From Longitalea arenae (GTDB lineage: Bacteria > Bacteroidota > Bacteroidia > Chitinophagales > Chitinophagaceae): 64,000 nucleotides of DNA. The stretch is from NCBI RefSeq assembly GCF_016924755.1, contig NZ_JAFFJX010000017.1:49739-113738 (forward strand), in the 5' to 3' direction. Positions 56,414-64,000 of this stretch are shown here, in pieces. Positions within the stretch are counted from its first letter, which is position 1. Every line of letters starts with the position of its first letter. The notes under the pieces were generated by a model. It was not told the DNA's origin. It did not search any database and saw nothing but the letters and a program-made list of their open reading frames with translations. A program made the position numbers and the translations under genes.

Positions 56414-57652
56414 TCAATTGATCTTACTTTTTTTTCGAAAATTTTCCAGTTTGCTGATCGCTGCAGAAGCAGTAAGGCCGTGGATAACAACAGAGAGCAG
56501 AATAACGAATGCAACAGTTGACCACATTGATGTAAGCCAGGGCAAAGAAATTTGTTGCGTCGCAAAGCTCATATAATATAATGAGCCAACACCGCGAATC
56601 CCAAAAAAGCTAAGGAAAGACCTTTCCCGGAATTTCAGTTTTGTTCTGCTAAGGGTAAGCCATGTGACTATTGGGCGTATAATGAGTAAAAAGCTTACTC
56701 CCAGAATAACCTGAGGCCAGCTTAGGTGGTTCAGTATTCCGTTTACGAGGCTTCCCCCAAAAAGTAGCAGTACAATGGCCACCAGCATACGTTCAATTTG
56801 GTCGCTGAAAGCATGCAAAGTGCGATGCAGCGCGTGGCCCATCTCATAATTTCTAAGCGTTACGGCACATGTGAAAACGGCAATAAAACCATACCCGTTC
56901 AATAGCTCGGTACAGCCGTATACAACCATCGTAATGGAAAGAGCCACAAACCCGTCCTCGATGCGTGCCGCCCGGTATTTTTCTGGTAATGAGAACAAAA
57001 CGTACCCGAACACCTTTCCCAGGAGGAACCCAACTGCCAAACCACAAAGCAGCTTATACAGAAAGTAAAAGCCAGTCCATTCCATCCATGCGCCTGGTTC
57101 GGCAAATGAACCGGTGGCCATTAAAATGCCGAGCCATACAAAAGGAAAGGCTGTTCCATCGTTCATTCCGCCTTCAGCAGTAAGGGTAAACTTTACAGTA
57201 TCTTTTACTCCTTCATGTGGGGGCTCAACCTGAACATCAGAAGCAAGCACAGGGTCAGTAGGTGAAAGTATGGCGCCTAGCAGCAAGGCCGAGGCAAGAT
57301 CCATACCGGTGACTGCCCAGGCTGCCAAAGCCGTAACTGCAATGCAGCTTATCATACCCACACTTACCAGTCTTAATGGGTACCTCCATTCCTTAAAAGA
57401 GAATGGCTGATCGATCTTGAGTCCCGATCCCATAAGTGCAACTAAAACAACGGTTTCGGTTAAATGCAAGGTAAACTGAGAATAATAGAGTGGATCTGCA
57501 TATGGCAGCATGGGTACTATTGAAAACAGTAAGATACCCAAAAGGATATACACTATTGAGTAGGAAATACGAATGAGGTTACTGACGGTCGGCATCCAGG
57601 CCATACCTAAAGCAGCAATACCTATTGTCACCACCCATACCAGGTATTCCAT
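56414..57652 (-). CDS. CPA1-type cation:proton antiporter
   Basis: 412 aa, about 12 hydrophobic membrane segments. Conserved antiporter motifs are present: LVALMGSGLKID, AILSPTDPVLASDVQ (unwound helix region) and TAEGGMNDGTAFPFVWLG containing the Asp expected in the ion site, and a conserved Arg-rich stretch SFLSFFGIRGVGSLYYMSF. Exchange of Na+ or K+ for protons at the inner membrane is the family role; the ion is not known. No long cytoplasmic C-terminal regulatory domain is present. Start ATG at 57652 begins MEYLVWVVTIG. Confidence 0.9.
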   Translation of the reverse strand: MEYLVWVVTIGIAALGMAWMPTVSNLIRISYSIVYILLGILLFSIVPMLPYADPLYYSQFTLHLTETVVLVALMGSGLKIDQPFSFKEWRYPLRLVSVGMISCIAVTALAAWAVTGMDLASALLLGAILSPTDPVLASDVQVEPPHEGVKDTVKFTLTAEGGMNDGTAFPFVWLGILMATGSFAEPGAWMEWTGFYFLYKLLCGLAVGFLLGKVFGYVLFSLPEKYRAARIEDGFVALSITMVVYGCTELLNGYGFIAVFTCAVTLRNYEMGHALHRTLHAFSDQIERMLVAIVLLLFGGSLVNGILNHLSWPQVILGVSFLLIIRPIVTWLTLSRTKLKFRERSFLSFFGIRGVGSLYYMSFATQQISLPWLTSMWSTVAFVILLSVVIHGLTASAAISKLENFRKKSKIN

Positions 57653-58319
57653 TTATTTATTTAATACGTATTTATGCTAAAAATGGGCCACGCATGAAAT
57701 ATGAATCTCTCCGAAAAAACTCAATAATAATTGAATTAAACGGTTTATTCCCTCTATACCGGTATGTATCTGCTACAGCTTATGGAGGTTGTCTTTTTGT
57801 TTTCGTTTTGGGCTGGCGATGGCGGTAGTTTATCTTTCCGTACAGCTTGGCACAGAGCTAACGGTTAACGCCCGCGACCACATACCCGAACGAATATGCG
57901 GTCTAAACCGCAGGATATATTTTTGTTGAGAAAAATGCTTTTTTGCCGCTGAAATCAAACTTGGACAATTTCTTTTTTTATGAGAGTGAGCAAATATTAA
58001 AAATGGTAGAGGCGCTGTTAGCATTAGCCGTTTTGGATCACTGAAAAATATGGATCGACAAGTGCCCGTTGCCGTTTGCTGGTCAGGGGAGTGGGGTATA
58101 CTTATTGGCTGGAGACCAGCGACAGTCAACCGAAATTTGATTTCTCTGATAGTATTTAATACGAGGAAGTATAAAAAAGCCTGTAGATCATTGCAATTAC
58201 AGGCTGCCATCGATAAATTTTGCAGGCTGATAATCTCTTTTTGCAGGAAATAATGAACTATACGCAGAAGCAAGTTTGCACAATCGGTTCCGTGAGCCAA
58301 ATTGTTGCAAAATAAAGAT
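57653..58319. other. Gene-poor spacer between divergent antiporter and serine hydrolase genes
   Basis: 667 bp without a supported protein gene. Short open frames here have no family features. The one clear structure is a minus-strand terminator-like hairpin (58173-58205). No exact TAnnTTTG box was found before the serine hydrolase; TAAATTTTG near 58215 comes closest. Confidence 0.5.
58173..58205 (-). terminator. Minus-strand terminator-like hairpin with no matching gene
   Basis: AGCCTGTA (58178-58185) and TACAGGCT (58198-58205) form a perfect 8-bp stem with a 12-base loop. On the minus strand the stem is followed by T6 (A6 at 58173-58178). No minus-strand gene lies just upstream (to the right), so it would end an antisense or small RNA, or is a relic. 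Confidence 0.5.
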
Positions 58320-60104
58320 ATGCGACTTTCCAATGCCAAACCTTTCTTTCAAAGCTTTATAGCAAGTATATTTTTTTTATTTTGTAATGAATGCACAACG
58401 GCGCAATCAACTATTGGCCTCGACAGCATATTACTGCGCATGGTGCAAAAGAGGGGAGAGCCGGGCATTGCTGTTGCTGTTATACAAAAAGACAGTTTAA
58501 TTTATGCCCGCGGATTTGGGTACCGCGATTTTCAACGGCGCCTACCCGTCACTTGTGAAACGGTTTTCCCGGTTGGTTCCATAACCAAAGCTATGACGGC
58601 CGCTTTAATAGGCTCCCTGAGCCCCAACATTACACTGGATGCTCCGGTGCGCAATCTTTTGCCGGAATGTAGATTTTACAACGAAGAGATGAATGAGCGA
58701 ATAACAGTCAGAGACCTGCTTTGTCATCGTAGCGGGCTTCCACGCCATGAGTTTTCCTGGTATTTTTTGGCAGCCCGCACCCGCGATAGCATGATCCAAC
58801 GTTTGGCATACCTTGAACCCAATGCAAGGATCGGGGAAAAGTGGCAGTACAATAACTGGGGTTACTTTTTGCTGGGTATGATTGCTGAGAAAGTTTCCGG
58901 TCTGCCTTATGAAGCGGCCATCCAGCAATACATATTAGGACCTTTGCAAATGCGAAGAAGCTATTTCTGGCGCGACAGCCTGTTACAGGACAAAGAAGCA
59001 GCGCTTGGTTATAAAACGGTTAATAACAAAATAAGACAAGTACCTTACCATGCTACGATCCAACTGATGGCTCCGGCAGGAGGGCTTAACAGTACGGTGC
59101 TGGATATGGCACGCTGGTTATCATGTTGGATAAATGGCAATGCCATCATCCCGGCTCCTTTTCGTGCACAAGCCATTTCATCGCAAATTGTCACGAAAGC
59201 CGCACTACCCACGAAAGATCAGCCAGACTCGTATTTGTCCAACTATGGTTTTGGATGGTGGTTGTCAAACTACCGGGGACATTACAGGGTAGAGCATGGC
59301 GGCAATATTGATGGGTTTACAAGCAATGCCTGTTTTTTTCCTACAGACAGCCTGGGTATAATAGTGCTCTGCAACCGTGACGGGTCTGAGTTGCCCGCTC
59401 TCGTGCGCAATACGATCGCCGATTATTTTTTGCAATTGCCTGCCATAAGCCGATCAACAGCATCGAAACCAAGCAGGAACAATTACAAAAATCTTTCAAA
59501 AAAAACGTCCGCTGCAGAAGAAGTCATTCCTCCTACGCATCCGTTGGAGTGTTACGCTGGTTCTTATGAACATCCCGGTTATGGCCACCTCACTATTTCG
59601 CAACGGGCTGACTCCCTTTTTGCCTACTTGGGCACCCACACATGGTGGCTATGGCCACAGCAGTATGACGCATTCCGGGGAGTAGAATTTACCATTGAAG
59701 AGTTGCCCGATCTTAACCAGCCAACACAGCTTTTGCAATTCCAGATGCACCCGAATGGATATATTGAAAGTCTTTCCATACCTTTTGAGCCAACTTTAGC
59801 ACCAATACGGTTTATGAAACAGGTTTTATCGCAACCCCTAGCGCAACCAGCATTTAAGACTTATACAGGTTGCTATGAATTGGTAGGGGATACTATCAAT
59901 GTATCTTTAAAAGAAAATGGCAAATTAAATCTGTCGGTTTCTGCGACGGAGTACTATCAGCTGCTTCCCATAGAGGAAAACGTTTTTATACTTTCCGGTG
60001 AAAAAGGAAGCTCGATCAGGTTTTTAAAGGACAGGAAAAATGCGGTAACAGGTTTTTTGTTACAACTGCCGAAAGAAACGCTAAAAGCCACGCTAATCAA
60101 ATAG
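58320..60104 (+). CDS. Serine hydrolase of the beta-lactamase/penicillin-binding-protein-like family
   Basis: 594 aa from the ATG at 58320, preferred over a TTG at 58302. N-terminal hydrophobic signal (about 8-28). Class C-type motifs are all present: Ser87-x-x-Lys90 in FPVGSITKAM, Tyr177-Asn-Asn in KWQYNNWGY, and HGG in VEHGGNIDGFTSN. A C-terminal beta domain (about 400-594) resembles DUF3471-like extensions (LECYAGSYEHPGYG, FKTYTGCYEL). Substrate is unknown: peptides, esters or D-amino-acid compounds are all possible; true beta-lactam hydrolysis is not implied. The sensor kinase starts 3 bp after the stop, so it is the first gene of a three-gene operon with LytS/LytTR. Confidence 0.88.
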   Translation: MRLSNAKPFFQSFIASIFFLFCNECTTAQSTIGLDSILLRMVQKRGEPGIAVAVIQKDSLIYARGFGYRDFQRRLPVTCETVFPVGSITKAMTAALIGSLSPNITLDAPVRNLLPECRFYNEEMNERITVRDLLCHRSGLPRHEFSWYFLAARTRDSMIQRLAYLEPNARIGEKWQYNNWGYFLLGMIAEKVSGLPYEAAIQQYILGPLQMRRSYFWRDSLLQDKEAALGYKTVNNKIRQVPYHATIQLMAPAGGLNSTVLDMARWLSCWINGNAIIPAPFRAQAISSQIVTKAALPTKDQPDSYLSNYGFGWWLSNYRGHYRVEHGGNIDGFTSNACFFPTDSLGIIVLCNRDGSELPALVRNTIADYFLQLPAISRSTASKPSRNNYKNLSKKTSAAEEVIPPTHPLECYAGSYEHPGYGHLTISQRADSLFAYLGTHTWWLWPQQYDAFRGVEFTIEELPDLNQPTQLLQFQMHPNGYIESLSIPFEPTLAPIRFMKQVLSQPLAQPAFKTYTGCYELVGDTINVSLKENGKLNLSVSATEYYQLLPIEENVFILSGEKGSSIRFLKDRKNAVTGFLLQLPKETLKATLIK

Positions 60105-60107
60105 TTT

Positions 60108-61133
60108 ATGAATCGATATGCTGTTTTTATTGGCCACCTGCTTTACTGGGTGCTATATGGATGCCTGTGTATTTTTCTCCTCTTTCTTGGCCGAGGCGGA
60201 AAGAATATGTTTTTAGATGAAGATGTGCTGGCTTATTTGTTTGTTTGTCTTCTAACCGCCATGCTTTCGTTTTATCCATTTTACCGGATATGGTTCCTGC
60301 GCTACCTGGCGTTAAGGAAATTGAATGCATTTATAATAGCCGGCCTGCTTACGGGTGCCTGTGTTTCCCTCTTCATGACAGTCCTCATTATTGGTATCCT
60401 TTATTATTTTACGAATGTCATAGAAAAAGGATTGATATGGCCTTTTTTAATCGTCTTCTTCCTGTATTCCCTGGTGCATGGCATTGCGGCCACCGCGCTC
60501 AGGGGATTTTTTCACTGGTACCTGGAACTGCGCGCAAAAGAGGCGCTTCAAAAAAAGAATCTTGAAACAGAATTGGCGTTATTAAAAGGGCAATTGCAAC
60601 CTCATTTTTTGTTCAATACGATTAACAATATAGATGTGCTTATTGGAAAGGAACCAGCTAAGGCATCTATGTATCTTCAACAGCTTTCCGGGATGTTGCG
60701 ATACATGCTTTACAAGGGGGCACTGGATAGTATTCCCCTGGAAGAGGAAATACAATTCGTCCGGTATTATATAGAACTTCAGAAAATCCGAAAAACTTCC
60801 GATGATTGGATAAAGCTGGAGGTTGAAGGCGATATGAGCGACCTCAGGATCGCCCCCTTATTATTTCTGCCATTTATAGAGAATGCCTTAAAACATGGAG
60901 TTACAAGCGAAGGGGCGGAACCGATCCTGATACAATTACAGACAAAAGAAAGAATGGTAAACTTTTATTGCCGGAATAATTATTCTGTCAATAAAGTTAC
61001 TTCAGCCGTGGGTAGCGGCCTTGGATTGCCCCTGGTGCGGCAAAGAATAGAATTACTGTATTCCGGGCGTTACAGCTTGGAAGTTCAGCCCCTGCAAAAT
61101 ACCTTTATTGTCAAATGCAGCATCAACTTATGA
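60108..61133 (+). CDS. LytS/YpdA-like sensor histidine kinase
   Basis: 341 aa. Four to five N-terminal membrane segments (about 5-135) without a periplasmic sensor domain, then the His_kinase domain with phosphoacceptor His166 in QLQPHFLFNTINN and a HATPase domain (LLFLPFIENALKHG, GSGLGLPLVRQRI). Family role: membrane sensing and phosphotransfer to the LytTR regulator encoded next, with which it overlaps by four bases (ATGA at 61130-61133). The signal is not known; cotranscription with the serine hydrolase suggests a link to envelope or peptide cues. Confidence 0.93.
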   Translation: MNRYAVFIGHLLYWVLYGCLCIFLLFLGRGGKNMFLDEDVLAYLFVCLLTAMLSFYPFYRIWFLRYLALRKLNAFIIAGLLTGACVSLFMTVLIIGILYYFTNVIEKGLIWPFLIVFFLYSLVHGIAATALRGFFHWYLELRAKEALQKKNLETELALLKGQLQPHFLFNTINNIDVLIGKEPAKASMYLQQLSGMLRYMLYKGALDSIPLEEEIQFVRYYIELQKIRKTSDDWIKLEVEGDMSDLRIAPLLFLPFIENALKHGVTSEGAEPILIQLQTKERMVNFYCRNNYSVNKVTSAVGSGLGLPLVRQRIELLYSGRYSLEVQPLQNTFIVKCSINL

Positions 61134-61813
61134 AACAATTGAGTTGTATTATAATCGAGGATGAACCGCTTGCAATGCTACGTACAAAGGAGTACGTGCA
61201 GCAGATCCCTTTTTTGCGCTTGTTGCAAACCTACGACAGCGCTTTGAAAGCGTTGCCTGTACTGCAGGGAAACGAGGTGGATCTTCTCTTTTTGGATATT
61301 CAAATGGAAGGGCTCACTGGTATTCAGTTGCTACAAGCGCTACCTCAGCCTCCGCGGGTCATTCTAACTACAGCTTATGAGCAATTCGCGCTTAAAGCAT
61401 TTGAAATGGAAGTGGTTGATTACCTGCTTAAGCCTTATTCATTTGAACGATTTTTATCTGCGGTATTGAAAGCACAGAAGTGGATACAACCCTCTTTAAA
61501 AAATATACCAGGCTATTTGTTTTTCAAAACTGCTTACCGCCTGGAAAAAATTAACCTGGAAGACATTCTTTTTATTGAAGGTGCACGGGATTACCGGAAA
61601 ATTTACTGTATAAAGGATAAACTTTTAACGTCTGAAACCTTCGGTGATCTGGAGGAACGTTTACCCTCATCTGTGTTTTGCAGAGTTCATAAATCATTTA
61701 TAGTATCGCTTTCCAAAATAGAAGCTGTAGAGGGCGATCGTATTCTCATAGGCAAGGAAAGAATTCCTGTTTCTGAAACCTATCGGAAAGCCTTTTATAA
61801 GGCGCTTTTGTAG
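61130..61813 (+). CDS. LytTR-family response regulator
   Basis: 227 aa from the ATG at 61130, which overlaps the kinase stop (ATGA); an in-frame ATG at 61115 is less likely. Receiver domain (1-120) with acidic pocket IIIEDEP, phospho-acceptor Asp56 in LLFLDIQMEG, and the conserved TAYEQFALKAFE and VDYLLKPYSFERF segments. LytTR DNA-binding domain (about 130-227): YRLEKINLEDILFIEG, FCRVHKSFIVSLSKIE in essence. Partner of the kinase upstream; its target promoter is unknown and may be that of its own operon. Confidence 0.93.
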   Translation: MKQLSCIIIEDEPLAMLRTKEYVQQIPFLRLLQTYDSALKALPVLQGNEVDLLFLDIQMEGLTGIQLLQALPQPPRVILTTAYEQFALKAFEMEVVDYLLKPYSFERFLSAVLKAQKWIQPSLKNIPGYLFFKTAYRLEKINLEDILFIEGARDYRKIYCIKDKLLTSETFGDLEERLPSSVFCRVHKSFIVSLSKIEAVEGDRILIGKERIPVSETYRKAFYKALL

Positions 61814-61834
61814 TGTTGTGCTGAACAGATAATA

Positions 61835-62154
61835 TTAGAGGAGAATAAAGAGCTTCACAAGAATACTTCGAACGAAAAGCCCCTTAAAATCCAATGACTT
61901 GAAGGGGCTAATAGATTTAAGTCGGGCGGCTGGACAAATGTCGAACCAGTTTATAGAAACCCTTGTTGAAATTCAAGACTTAAGTAGTAATCAATATGTA
62001 ATGCCAGGAGACCGGTTCGGCCAGAGGAGCGAACGAATACATGCACAATGTGGATGTTGTCATTGAAATACCTGGGGAGGGCAAGGCCGTACAATTCGGA
62101 CGTTTTAATCAGGGCAGCAAGATTGATATTTTTCCAGGGGCAATAGCTGCCTGA
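61835..62154 (+). pseudogene. Decayed, frameshifted gene remnant of unknown family
   Basis: Three consecutive frames each give protein-like text. Frame of 61835: NKELHKNTSNEKPLKIQ, stopping at TGA 61895. Frame of 61896 onward: DLKGLIDLSRAAGQMSNQF, then IETLVEIQDLSSNQYVMPGD, stopping at 62069. Frame of 62026: ARGANEYMHNVDVVIEIPG and EGKAVQFGRFNQGSKIDIF, stopping at 62152-62154. Joined across two frameshifts they would make a continuous C-terminal fragment of about 105 residues. I do not recognise the family. No start or 5' part is present. Confidence 0.4.
61878..61909. terminator. Inverted repeat after the LytTR gene
   Basis: AGCCCCTT (61878-61885) and AAGGGGCT (61902-61909) pair perfectly around a 16-base loop, 65 bp after the LytTR stop. 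No U-tract follows on the plus strand; an A4 stretch before it gives a short U-tract on the minus strand. It lies inside the decayed remnant, so its role is uncertain. Confidence 0.45.
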
Positions 62155-62215
62155 ATTTCAACCAGTTTGTGTGGCTAATATGGAGCAGTAATGATGGAGT
62201 CTTGCATTAAATTGC

Positions 62216-62629
62216 TTAATCATGTTTGATGGCTTTACGTTGTTTAATACTGTTATAATTCTCTGCATGCAGTTTTGTTTTACTATTTAGGATAAGATCA
62301 CGTAATCTTTTCTCGTTTTCATTGCCCCATTTACCTAAAGCCCCAATGATAGGAATTATTGTTTTTCCAAAAGGTGTCAAAGAATATTCCACTTTTGGAG
62401 GAACCACTGCGAACACTTTCTTTTTAATTAAGTCATGAGCTTCGAGTTCGTTTAGCTGTACATTCAAAACTCTTCGTGAAGCATCTGGGATTTTTCTTTG
62501 TAATTCACTCGGACGCTTATGCCCTTCGTTAATAAACCAAAGTAAACGGATCTTCCATTTGCCATACAAAACCTCGCCTATCAGGTCAAGGCCGCAATTC
62601 AAATTTAAAGGAGTTTTTCTTTCGCGCAT
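62216..62629 (-). CDS. HxlR-family transcriptional regulator
   Basis: 137 aa from the ATG at 62629 (MRERKTPLNLNCGLDLIGEVLYG); the frame continues to 62722 but would run through the intergenic operator. HxlR signature: CGLDLIGEVLYGKWKIRLLW, GHKRPSELQRKIPDASRRVLNVQLNELEAHDLIKKKVF in part and VEYSLTPFGKTIIPIIGALGKWG. These winged-helix proteins are usually small cytoplasmic regulators of divergent redox or detoxification genes. It faces the SDR gene with 133 bp between starts, with a palindrome between them, so it probably represses that operon and itself. Confidence 0.92.
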   Translation of the reverse strand: MRERKTPLNLNCGLDLIGEVLYGKWKIRLLWFINEGHKRPSELQRKIPDASRRVLNVQLNELEAHDLIKKKVFAVVPPKVEYSLTPFGKTIIPIIGALGKWGNENEKRLRDLILNSKTKLHAENYNSIKQRKAIKHD

Positions 62630-62667
62630 TGTATAAAAGTAACCTAATGTTCTTATAAATACAATAT

Positions 62668-62683
62668 GGGACAAATTTATCCC
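62668..62683 (-). promoter_or_regulatory. Palindromic candidate operator over the hxlR -7 element
   Basis: GGGACAAATTTATCCC is symmetric at 14 of 16 positions. Read on the minus strand it contains TAAATTTG (62672-62679), an exact match to the -7 consensus TAnnTTTG, 43 bp before the HxlR ATG. Binding here would block HxlR transcription, a typical autoregulatory arrangement, and lies 80 bp before the SDR start. Confidence 0.55.
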
Positions 62684-62762
62684 TATGCAATTCGATTCCC
62701 CGTAATTGTTTAAGCAGCTCATACGTCTGAAATTGCAGTATCAATTTAATAAAGAAAACAGT

Positions 62763-63545
62763 ATGAATTACAACAATGAGTTAAATGGTAAAATTGCATT
62801 GGTAACAGGAGGAACAAAGGGAACCGGAAGGGCAATTGCAGAAAGGCTGCTACAGGCTGGCGCATCTGTTATTATTACTGCAAGAAACGCACCTGAAAAT
62901 CTCACCAAAGATCTGCATTTTATTTCAGCAGATTTGAGTACGGAATCGGGAACACAAAAAGTGGTGAACGAAGTCTTGTCAAAACACAAAAAGCTCGACA
63001 TCCTTGTAAACAACCTGGGAGCATCGGAAACCCCGGGAGGTGGTTTTGGGGTTTTGACCGATAAAGACTGGGAGAAAACCTTGCAAACAAATCTGCTGGC
63101 ACCAGTGAGATTAGACCGGGGATTTTTACCGCAAATGCTTGAGCAGAAAAACGGGGTGATCATTCATATTGCTTCTATCCAGGGGCGGCTTCCCTTATAT
63201 GATGCAACGCTTCCATATGCGGCAGCTAAGGCTGGCCTGATCAATTACAGCAAAGGGTTATCGAAAGAGGTGACTTCTAAAGGGGTGCGGGTACTGACAG
63301 TTTCTCCAGGATGGATCAGGACTGAAAATGTTAAATATTTTCTGGAACGGATCGCCCAGAGTTCAAATTGTTCTATTGAGGAGGCTCAACAAAGCGTTAT
63401 AGATGCCTTGGGTGGAATACCCTTCGGAAGACCAGCAGAGCCCGAAGAAGTAGCTGAACTGGTTGGGTTTCTGGTTTCTCCGAGAGCGAACTATCTAACA
63501 GGGACAGAATTCGTCATCGATGGCGGCACACTACCAACAATTTAA
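62763..63545 (+). CDS. Short-chain dehydrogenase/reductase (SDR)
   Basis: 260 aa from the ATG at 62763 (MNYNNELNGKIALVTGG); the open frame begins at 62706 but those codons lie in the regulatory gap. Classical SDR: cofactor motif TGGTKGTG (15-22), NNLGAS (NNAG-like, 83-88), catalytic Ser138 and Tyr152-x-x-x-Lys156 in YAAAKAG, and the PGWIRTE stretch after it, ending FVIDGGTLPTI. The Arg41 after the second beta strand (TARNAP) suggests NADP(H) preference. Substrate unknown. It is divergent from HxlR and followed after 22 bp by a SnoaL-like gene, probably one operon. Confidence 0.92.
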   Translation: MNYNNELNGKIALVTGGTKGTGRAIAERLLQAGASVIITARNAPENLTKDLHFISADLSTESGTQKVVNEVLSKHKKLDILVNNLGASETPGGGFGVLTDKDWEKTLQTNLLAPVRLDRGFLPQMLEQKNGVIIHIASIQGRLPLYDATLPYAAAKAGLINYSKGLSKEVTSKGVRVLTVSPGWIRTENVKYFLERIAQSSNCSIEEAQQSVIDALGGIPFGRPAEPEEVAELVGFLVSPRANYLTGTEFVIDGGTLPTI

Positions 63546-63567
63546 TATCCAATAAAAATAACAAATC

Positions 63568-63933
63568 ATGAATTTACCAAAAGTAATAGCTGACTTAATA
63601 ACGGCTCAAAACCAATACAACAGTCTAGCTTATGCTAACTGTTTTACTGAAACAGCTGTTGCGTTTGACGAAGGGAAAACGCATACTGGAAGAAAAGCTA
63701 TCCAGAAGTGGATAGAAGAAGCAAATAAAAAGTATAAATCGGTAATGAAGCCTCTGTCAATAGCTCATGAAGGTAAAACAAGCGTTTTATCTGCAGAGTG
63801 TTCAGGAACATTTGATGGAAGTCCAATTATCTTAAAATTTCATTTTGATATAAAAGATGGACTTATTCAAACTGTAACCATTCGGTCCTCGACATTACCA
63901 AAGCAATTACCAAGGAGCATACATTTGCATTAG
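63568..63933 (+). CDS. SnoaL/NTF2-like protein
   Basis: 121 aa, no signal peptide. Pattern of the SnoaL-like fold: N-terminal helix VIADLITAQNQYNSLAYANCFTETAVAFDEG in part, GRKAIQKWIEEANKKY, then beta strands SIAHEGKTSVLSAECSGTFDGSPIILKFHFDIKDGLIQTVTI in part. The cone-shaped fold serves enzymes and binding proteins alike, so no reaction can be assigned. HxlR-SDR-SnoaL cassettes are common in Bacteroidota; a role in modifying a small reactive molecule is a guess. It ends 67 bp before the window end, where nothing further is seen. Confidence 0.8.
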   Translation: MNLPKVIADLITAQNQYNSLAYANCFTETAVAFDEGKTHTGRKAIQKWIEEANKKYKSVMKPLSIAHEGKTSVLSAECSGTFDGSPIILKFHFDIKDGLIQTVTIRSSTLPKQLPRSIHLH

Positions 63934-64000
63934 TTCTTTGAAGCTATTGGAATGGGAGTAATTAAAAAAAAGGAGATACTTAAGGTATTTGTGCCTGTTG

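Noticed and set aside
57830..58339. 169-aa minus-strand open frame before the serine hydrolase
   Set aside because: No family motif, low-complexity mixed sequence, overlaps the start of a clear gene and spans a terminator hairpin.
58320..60104. Calling the serine hydrolase an antibiotic resistance beta-lactamase
   Set aside because: The motifs are shared by many esterases and peptidases, and the long C-terminal extension is not found in resistance enzymes.

Overview
The window reads as chromosome of a Bacteroidota member, most like the Chitinophagaceae. Signs of this are four SusC/SusD pairs, SPII lipoproteins with short lipoboxes, a one-protein hybrid two-component sensor, a type IX secretion C-terminal domain, no Shine-Dalgarno boxes, and TAnnTTTG-type -7 elements. 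The genus cannot be fixed from sequence alone. About 55 kb is one large plant cell-wall polysaccharide utilization region; the last 8.5 kb is unrelated housekeeping and accessory genes. All functions are read from motifs and family resemblance; none was tested.

Region 1 (1-17.3 kb), arabinose-type side chains: the 3' end of a GH51 alpha-L-arabinofuranosidase, a tandem double-domain CE1-type esterase, a GH43 enzyme, two successive SusC/SusD pairs (the second SusC is short and lacks the usual N-terminal domain), a DUF1735-type surface lipoprotein and, on the other strand, a GH127-type beta-L-arabinofuranosidase.

Region 2 (17.4-37 kb), xyloglucan backbone: SusC/SusD plus a surface lipoprotein, a BACON-GH5 lipoprotein close to the endo-xyloglucanase layout, a GH74 xyloglucanase with Ig-like, PA14 and type IX sorting domains, a GH97, and an operon of GH3, a CE20-like acetylesterase and GH2 beta-galactosidase.

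Region 3 (37-55.3 kb): an AraC regulator, a rhamnose/fucose mutarotase-family protein next to a GH29 alpha-L-fucosidase, a hybrid two-component sensor-regulator, then a GH31 alpha-xylosidase with PA14 insert, a fourth SusC/SusD pair, an IPT-fold surface lipoprotein and a GH39 enzyme. Together the products could bind, cut, import and strip an acetylated, fucosylated/galactosylated and possibly arabinosylated xyloglucan.

The most interesting signal is non-coding. Four promoters, upstream of SusC (17533), GH5 (23490), GH3 (30367) and GH31 (44668), share one module: two copies of TGCAACATTT-like sequence exactly 22 bp apart, then exactly 38 bp to a TAnnTTTAC element. A decayed relative may sit before the SusC at 4108. 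This looks like the binding site of a locus-specific activator, most simply the hybrid sensor encoded at 40274, and ties dispersed transcription units into one regulon.

Region 4 (55.4-64 kb): a diacylglycerol-kinase-like lipid kinase and a CPA1-type cation/proton antiporter (minus strand); a serine hydrolase-LytS-LytTR operon; a decayed frameshifted gene remnant; and an HxlR regulator divergent from an SDR oxidoreductase and a SnoaL-like protein, with a palindrome over the predicted hxlR promoter.
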